DNA from: JAJPXC01 sp964562375
GTDB taxonomy: Bacteria > Bacteroidota > Bacteroidia > Bacteroidales > Muribaculaceae
DNA length: 26,938 bases
Assembly: GCA_964562375.1 (NCBI GenBank)
Contig: CAZLSW010000045.1
Span: 1 to 26,938 of the forward strand
Reading direction: 5' to 3'
Positions 22,626 to 26,938 of this stretch are shown one piece after another. The notes under the pieces were generated by a model. It was not told where the DNA came from. It saw nothing but the letters and a program-made list of their open reading frames with translations, and did no database searches. Made by a program: the position numbers and the translations under genes. Position 1 is the first letter of the stretch. The number at the start of each line of letters is the position of its first letter.

Positions 22626-24976
22626 AAATCCAACACCTTAAAATCAAAAATATAGCCTCTATCGAGGAGGCGTCTATCGATTTTGAACACGGGCCTTTGG
22701 CCGACGACCCCCTCTTCCTCATCACTGGCGACACCGGCACCGGCAAAACCACAATCCTCAACGCAATATGCCTTGCCCTGTATAACGACGTGCCGTCAAG
22801 CCGCACCATTGGGACATCCGACGAGGACCGCGAGGGACTGAAAACCAAACATCCCCTCCAACTCATGCGTAAAGGCACTGTCGAGGCTTACGTCGAGCTA
22901 CGTTTCATTGGAAACAACGACCACAGCTATCTAGCCAAGTGGATGGCTTCGCGTGCTCGAAAAAAGGTGGACGGCAACCTTAAACTGGCGCGCGAGCTCA
23001 CCGACCTCTCCACCCAGCAATCCTGCAAGGGCAAGGATATCGACAAGGAGATCCCGGTTGTCGTGGGATTGACGTTCGACCAATTCACCCGCACCACCAT
23101 GCTCGCCCAGGGCCAATTCGCAACCTTTATGAAGGCCTCCGACAACGACAAATCGGATATCCTGGAGAAACTCACCGGCACCGACATTTACTCAACCATC
23201 GGCCTGCGAATCAACCAATTGTACAAGGAGAAACAGAGCCAGTTCAATGTACTCGAGGAAGTGTTGAAACAAGCCCAACTCCTATCCCCCGAAAAGAAAA
23301 CGGAGCTGAATACCGAGTTGATCACCAGCGATAGCAAGATCAAGCGCTGTTCCGCTCGCATCTCTACGCTATCAACTCAAATCCAGTGGCTTACCCAAGA
23401 AGCATCGTTACGCCAACAACTCCAGATGTTTACCGAGGCGGTTGAAAATTCAGCCAAAGATCTGGAATCCGACACCTTCGCCACCAACAAGGACATTATA
23501 AACGAGTGGGAAGACACCCGCGAAGTGCGCTCATGGATCGATCAGAAGAGAGATACCGAGCAGAGTATCGCTAATCTATCCAGCCAACTTGACAACGACA
23601 TGAAGCAGGAGCTGGCAAAAATTCTTAGCTATCAATTGTCGCTAGCTCAAAAACAAACATCGCTTAAAAAGAAGCAAGACGAGCTAGCCGACAAAATCAA
23701 GGCCGAGCAACACCTGTTGCCGATTTACGACCTCTCTCAAAAAATCGGCCAAAAAGCATCCACCATCACCTCAGCACGACTTCGCCGCGACAATTACGCG
23801 CGTGAAATCTCCCGGCTCGAAACGCAAATAGCTCAAGCAAATAAGGCCCAGGAAGAGCAATCAGCCACGGTGGAGAAGATTCAAGCCGATTACAATGCCC
23901 AGAAAGAGGAAGTCAACAAGTTGGAAAACGACTTAAGCGCTCTCAACGTCCCCTCACTGTCGAAAGAGCACCACGACACCATGCAGCTACTGGACGACAC
24001 CCGTCAATCCCGTGCTGATGTCGCCGCTTATCTAGCCGCGGTAGAGAAAGTCGCCGAAGCCAAGAAAACCCTCGACGAGTCGAATAACGAGCTTACAAAC
24101 ACTAGAGCACAAATCCAACAACTGGAAATTAAGTTACCGTCAGCCAAGGCCCAATCCGAGCGTAAGGAAGCTTTCCTGCAAGGGCAAATGGACCTAATCG
24201 ACCATATAGCTTCCATGCGGGAAAAATTCGCCGAAACCTCCACTTGCCCCCTTTGTGGTTCCCACGTTGACAAGCTTTTAGGCGACGAGCCCCTTAATGA
24301 AGCTTTGCAACAGGCGCGAGCAGCCGCCTCGGAAGCCAAATCGACATTCGACAGCCTTACTCAATCCCGGGCCGAGCTGATCGCCACTGAGAAGGCACAA
24401 GCCCGCGATGTCAAATCTAAAACCAAGGCATTGGAAACGGCTACTGACGACCTTTTCACCGCTGAGAACAAGCTTAAAGATAAAGAGATTGACTATCAGG
24501 CCGATAACGCCTTGACTAACCTTGATAGCCGTATTGAGGAATTGCAAACCACTGTCAAGGATCTTTCCCTGCGAATAAATGACGCCAATGAGCTGTCGAA
24601 TAATCTCAACGATGCCCGCAAGTCCCTCGACTCCAAGCAGGAACAACTTAGCGACGCACAAAAGCTACTAGGTGAGGCAAAAAACAAAATCACCAATCTC
24701 CAAGGCAACATGACGGCCCAAAGTCAAGGCCGTGAATCCTCCCAGAAAGAAATCAACGACACCCTAGCCGATTTACTACAGCTTACCCACGAACGTACAA
24801 TCAACGAGAATGATTGGCGCTCGCTCGTGCTCGAGACAACCGGAAAGGGAAACTTAAGCGAAGACACCATAGCGGCATTCTCAACCGCGATTCTGGCCAA
24901 GGCTGAACAGTACGATAAGCGGTCGAAATCACTCACAGATATCTCTCGTGAATGTAACGAGTTGGAGGACTTCTAA
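22622..24976 (+). CDS. sbcC: SbcC N-terminal fragment (Walker A, coiled coil, zinc hook)
   Basis: Encodes 784 residues. Seen: MKIQHLKIKNIASIEEASIDF, the typical start of SbcC/Rad50; Walker A GDTGTGKTT (36-44); a Q-loop region MLAQGQFATFMKAS near 160-170; a long Glu/Lys/Gln-rich coiled coil; the zinc hook C542-PLC-G546; then the first part of the returning coiled coil. The fragment ends at ELEDF followed by TAA. On its own it lacks the signature motif and Walker B, so it cannot form a complete ATPase head. Confidence 0.85.
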   Translation: MKIQHLKIKNIASIEEASIDFEHGPLADDPLFLITGDTGTGKTTILNAICLALYNDVPSSRTIGTSDEDREGLKTKHPLQLMRKGTVEAYVELRFIGNNDHSYLAKWMASRARKKVDGNLKLARELTDLSTQQSCKGKDIDKEIPVVVGLTFDQFTRTTMLAQGQFATFMKASDNDKSDILEKLTGTDIYSTIGLRINQLYKEKQSQFNVLEEVLKQAQLLSPEKKTELNTELITSDSKIKRCSARISTLSTQIQWLTQEASLRQQLQMFTEAVENSAKDLESDTFATNKDIINEWEDTREVRSWIDQKRDTEQSIANLSSQLDNDMKQELAKILSYQLSLAQKQTSLKKKQDELADKIKAEQHLLPIYDLSQKIGQKASTITSARLRRDNYAREISRLETQIAQANKAQEEQSATVEKIQADYNAQKEEVNKLENDLSALNVPSLSKEHHDTMQLLDDTRQSRADVAAYLAAVEKVAEAKKTLDESNNELTNTRAQIQQLEIKLPSAKAQSERKEAFLQGQMDLIDHIASMREKFAETSTCPLCGSHVDKLLGDEPLNEALQQARAAASEAKSTFDSLTQSRAELIATEKAQARDVKSKTKALETATDDLFTAENKLKDKEIDYQADNALTNLDSRIEELQTTVKDLSLRINDANELSNNLNDARKSLDSKQEQLSDAQKLLGEAKNKITNLQGNMTAQSQGRESSQKEINDTLADLLQLTHERTINENDWRSLVLETTGKGNLSEDTIAAFSTAILAKAEQYDKRSKSLTDISRECNELEDF

Positions 24977-25045
24977 AACACTCTTACGACAGAGACTAAA
25001 GTCCTGCAAGATCGTTTCCCGGTTGATGAAAATTGCACTCAGCCC

Positions 25046-26032
25046 GTGGACGAAGAAATCCCAAAAATCCGCACGGCTTTGTCCTCCCTCAAAAGCCAGC
25101 TCGACATCACCGACGGAAAAATCGCCCAATCCAAGTCGCAAGTTGCCGATATGCAGAATAAAATCGCTCAATGGTACGCCCATTCAGGAATTTCGGAAGA
25201 TGAAGTAGCCGCTATCGCTAAATACACCGAGGAGGCTATTCGTGAGGCCCAGGCCTATAACAAACGCATCTTCGACGCTCATGAGGAAGCCGTGGCTAAG
25301 CGTGAAGTGGTTGAAGGCCAAATCGCACAACACCAAGCCATTAAGCCCGAATACACTTCTGGCGACACGTTGGAAAACCTCACCCAAGAGCTTTCAGTGG
25401 TGGAAAAATCTAAGGAGGAAGCCCAGGATCTCAACGCACGCGCTCGGGCCGCCCTTGAGGCCAACGCCCAAAGGGAGGAACAACACCGTAAAAACCAAGA
25501 CGACCTGGAACGTCTACGCGTAGAGAGAAACGATTGGGGCTTGCTCGACAACATGTTCGGCACCTCCACTGGTGGCAAATTCCGCAAAATAGCCCAAAGC
25601 TACGTCCTTCGCGCCCTTCTCGTCAAAGCCAACTATTACCTGAGAATGCTCACCTCCCGCTACCAGCTCGATTGCGACGACGGCTCACTCACCATCAACG
25701 TTATCGACCGCAACCATGGCGACAGCGTGCGCAACGTTGGGCTCCTGTCGGGTGGTGAGAGCTTCGTGGTATCCCTTGCCCTCGCCTTGGGCTTATCGGC
25801 AATCAGCAAGGAGAAGATCCACGTCGACACATTGTTCATCGACGAGGGCTTCGGCACGCTTGACAAGGACGTGCTAGACACGGTGATTACCACTCTCGAT
25901 CGGCTCCATGCCATCGGAGGCCGTCGCATCGGCATCATAAGCCACGTGCAAGACCTCAAGGACCGAATCCCCACCCAGATCCGCCTCCTCCGCAGTGGCC
26001 CCAGCTCCTCCCGCATCGTCGTCTTTCCTTAA
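25046..26032 (+). CDS. sbcC: SbcC C-terminal fragment (coiled coil, ABC signature, Walker B)
   Basis: Encodes 328 residues if translation restarts at the GTG at 25046, 70 bases after the stop; the frame itself is open from 24977. The ATG at 25026 is out of frame. Seen: coiled coil to about residue 170, then the C-terminal ATPase lobe with FRKIAQSYVLRALL, the signature LLSGGESFVVSLALALGLS (233-251), Walker B TLFIDEGFGTLD (262-273) and GIISHVQDLKDRI with the switch histidine. All ATPase residues are intact. No clear ribosome binding site precedes the GTG. Confidence 0.7.
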   Translation: MDEEIPKIRTALSSLKSQLDITDGKIAQSKSQVADMQNKIAQWYAHSGISEDEVAAIAKYTEEAIREAQAYNKRIFDAHEEAVAKREVVEGQIAQHQAIKPEYTSGDTLENLTQELSVVEKSKEEAQDLNARARAALEANAQREEQHRKNQDDLERLRVERNDWGLLDNMFGTSTGGKFRKIAQSYVLRALLVKANYYLRMLTSRYQLDCDDGSLTINVIDRNHGDSVRNVGLLSGGESFVVSLALALGLSAISKEKIHVDTLFIDEGFGTLDKDVLDTVITTLDRLHAIGGRRIGIISHVQDLKDRIPTQIRLLRSGPSSSRIVVFP

Positions 26033-26114
26033 AACCCTAGGTAATTTTCTATCTTGAAATTTTCAATCTCCATTATCTAAGAGGATTTTAGAATAGATAT
26101 TCGGAAATTATTAT

Positions 26115-26122
26115 TACCTTTG
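26115..26122 (+). promoter_or_regulatory. Promoter -7 element (TACCTTTG) of the small-ORF/GNAT pair
   Basis: An exact match to TAnnTTTG, identical to the tRNA-Cys -7 box. Transcription would start near 26127, giving a leader of about 50 nt before the ATG at 26177. The -33 region is only T-rich (26086-26089), without a clear TTTG at the right distance. Confidence 0.6.
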
Positions 26123-26161
26123 CAAACAAATGGCCTTATGCCTCTGTTGAATTTATAACCA

Positions 26162-26179
26162 CATAATCTGACAATTATG
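26162..26179 (+). promoter_or_regulatory. Inverted repeat CATAAT-N6-ATTATG containing the start codon of the 61-aa ORF
   Basis: Perfect 6-bp arms (26162-26167 and 26174-26179) with a six-base centre; the ATG at 26177-26179 is the end of the right arm. As DNA it could be an operator for autoregulation. As RNA it would be a weak hairpin over the start codon. Function is inferred. Confidence 0.4.
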
Positions 26180-26362
26180 GCACTTCCTCAAACAGTTATT
26201 CCCGTACTTACAGGGAAAGCGGCTGAACGATTCAATCGTTTGGCTGACGAAGGTTTGCAGGCTCGAGGGTCAGAATACGATCCAAACGCAATTGATAGAG
26301 TGAGAAAAGTATTGGCTCGGTCGAAACAGAAAGGATACTTTACCGATGGCATTCCTGATTGA
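26177..26362 (+). CDS. 61-aa protein, putative antitoxin-like partner of a GNAT
   Basis: Encodes 61 residues. I do not recognise the family. Seen: a charged, probably helical protein (KAAERFNRLADEGLQARG, then IDRVRKVLARSKQKG) with no signal peptide or cysteines. It has its own promoter, and its 3' end overlaps the start of the downstream GNAT gene by 17 bases in another frame, so translation is probably coupled. A small gene directly upstream of and overlapping a GNAT gene is the layout of TacT/AtaT-type toxin-antitoxin operons, where the partner is usually a ribbon-helix-helix protein of about 90 residues. This one is shorter and not an obvious ribbon-helix-helix protein. The local base composition is AT-richer than the rest of the window, suggesting transfer. 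Confidence 0.6.
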   Translation: MALPQTVIPVLTGKAAERFNRLADEGLQARGSEYDPNAIDRVRKVLARSKQKGYFTDGIPD

Positions 26363-26888
26363 CGCTTGTATTTTTTCACCTCTCACTGATGATTTATGCC
26401 TTAATGCTCCTCTGAGATGTGGGGATGAGGATCTAGACAAATTCTTCGAATCGGATTATTTAGATTATTACAAGGAGTTGTTTGGCAACTCTTATTGTTT
26501 TGTCACAGAAGATAATTCAATAGTCTGCGCCTTTACGTTGTCCAACGCAAGCATCTTTACAGGTCGTTTGCCTAATTCTCGACGCAAAAAGGTCGGAAAA
26601 GAAGTTCCTTATACAAAGCGCGATTTGGTATATCCGGCTGTGCTTATTGGCAGATTGGCCATTGACCTTGATTTTCAGTCTTTGGGGATTGGAAGCCAAC
26701 TAATGAATTACATAAAAGAATGGTTGTGCTTTGCCCCTAACAAAGCAGCATGCCGTTACCTTATAGTGGATGCCTATAATTGTGATAACGTCCTTTCATT
26801 CTATCAACGTAATGGGTTTGATTTCGTGTTTAGCACCGAGATTCAAGAATTGGAATATAGAGCCGTCGAAGGAGAAGAAAAGGCGTAA
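26346..26888 (+). CDS. GNAT acetyltransferase, TacT-like toxin candidate
   Basis: Encodes 180 residues. Seen: the N-terminal segment LNAPLRCGDEDLDKFFESDYLDY, where the family has F-x-C-G-x-x-x-L-D-x-F-like patterns common to TacT-type and related GNATs; IGRLAIDLDFQSLGIGSQLM (102-120) with the Q-x-x-G-x-G acetyl-CoA loop; and VDAYNCDNVLSFYQRNGF (141-158) with the catalytic-type Tyr. In TacT/AtaT toxins the acetyl group goes to the amino acid on charged tRNA, stopping translation; whether this protein does so is inference. The ATG at 26346 lies inside the 61-aa gene, and no other in-frame ATG follows before the conserved part. The gene is AT-rich with A/T-ending codons, unlike the GC-rich codon use of sbcDC. 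Some GNATs of this shape are not toxins. Confidence 0.75.
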   Translation: MAFLIDACIFSPLTDDLCLNAPLRCGDEDLDKFFESDYLDYYKELFGNSYCFVTEDNSIVCAFTLSNASIFTGRLPNSRRKKVGKEVPYTKRDLVYPAVLIGRLAIDLDFQSLGIGSQLMNYIKEWLCFAPNKAACRYLIVDAYNCDNVLSFYQRNGFDFVFSTEIQELEYRAVEGEEKA

Positions 26889-26938
26889 CCATCCGAAATA
26901 TGACGTCTTGTGCGTAACTAAAAAAATCCCTAGCCATC

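Larger units (their letters stand above)
22622..26032 (+). pseudogene. sbcC: sbcC (Rad50-type ATPase subunit) interrupted by one in-frame TAA
   Basis: Read through, the frame would encode about 1136 residues: N-terminal Walker A, coiled coil, CPLCG zinc hook, returning coiled coil, ABC signature and Walker B. A single TAA at 24974-24976 (codon 785) breaks it. Both sides are open in the same frame with no insertion or deletion, and sequence after the stop continues as charged coiled-coil. One base change could have created it from a sense codon such as CAA, AAA or GAA. The two halves together carry all expected motifs, so the break is recent, a sequencing error, or tolerated (two-piece protein or readthrough). 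ATGA overlap with sbcD is kept. Confidence 0.8.

Noticed and set aside
26041..26075. TTGAAA-T-TTTCAA inverted repeat after sbcC as a terminator
   Set aside because: The stem is short and AT-only with no T-run, too weak to call a terminator.

Overview
The window looks like chromosomal DNA from a gut-type Bacteroidales bacterium, possibly of the Muribaculaceae; that family assignment is my inference. The grounds are a GC-rich coding style, Bacteroidota-type promoters (TTG or CTTG, about 20 bases, then TAnnTTTG or TAnnTTCG), large secreted proteins with C-terminal sorting-like tails, ribosomal protein S16 with a long Ala/Glu/Lys tail, a glycine-lipid acyltransferase pair, and short tandem heptamer and nonamer repeats between genes. 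I see no phage, transposase, CRISPR array or rRNA.

Left part (1-9685). A very large secreted protein of unknown function is read leftward (190-4242). It is divergent from a two-gene rightward unit: a secreted TolB-like beta-propeller protein (4711-5664) and a 1218-residue secreted amidase (5685-9341). The amidase has a complete zinc site, an internally duplicated Ig-like plus propeller-like module and a sorting-like tail. Both units appear to act at or outside the cell envelope.

Middle (9686-15332). A tightly overlapping leftward operon encodes a stand-alone NRPS-type adenylation enzyme, a GNAT acetyltransferase and an alpha/beta-hydrolase esterase. It is divergent from a Na+/alanine (AGCS) symporter. 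Then come tRNA-Cys(GCA) on the minus strand, rpsP with a structured leader, and rubrerythrin.

Right part (15436-21341). A leftward four-gene envelope-sugar operon runs multi-spanning GT-C-like membrane protein, GT2 glycosyltransferase, GNGPSL-type (DUF115/GT42-like) protein, then an alpha/beta hydrolase fused to a degenerate HAD-like domain. It diverges from glsA-glsB, which I read as the glycine-lipid O- and N-acyltransferases.

Far right (21429-26938). sbcD and sbcC overlap as in an exonuclease operon, but sbcC is cut by one in-frame TAA while the frame stays open on both sides. The last 0.9 kb is visibly more AT-rich. It holds a 61-aa ORF overlapping a GNAT gene behind its own promoter, which resembles a GNAT toxin-antitoxin module with an unrecognised small partner.

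The best candidates for something undescribed are the adenylation/GNAT/esterase operon, the small-ORF/GNAT pair, the hydrolase-HAD fusion inside a glycosyltransferase operon, and the split sbcC. None can be proven from sequence alone.
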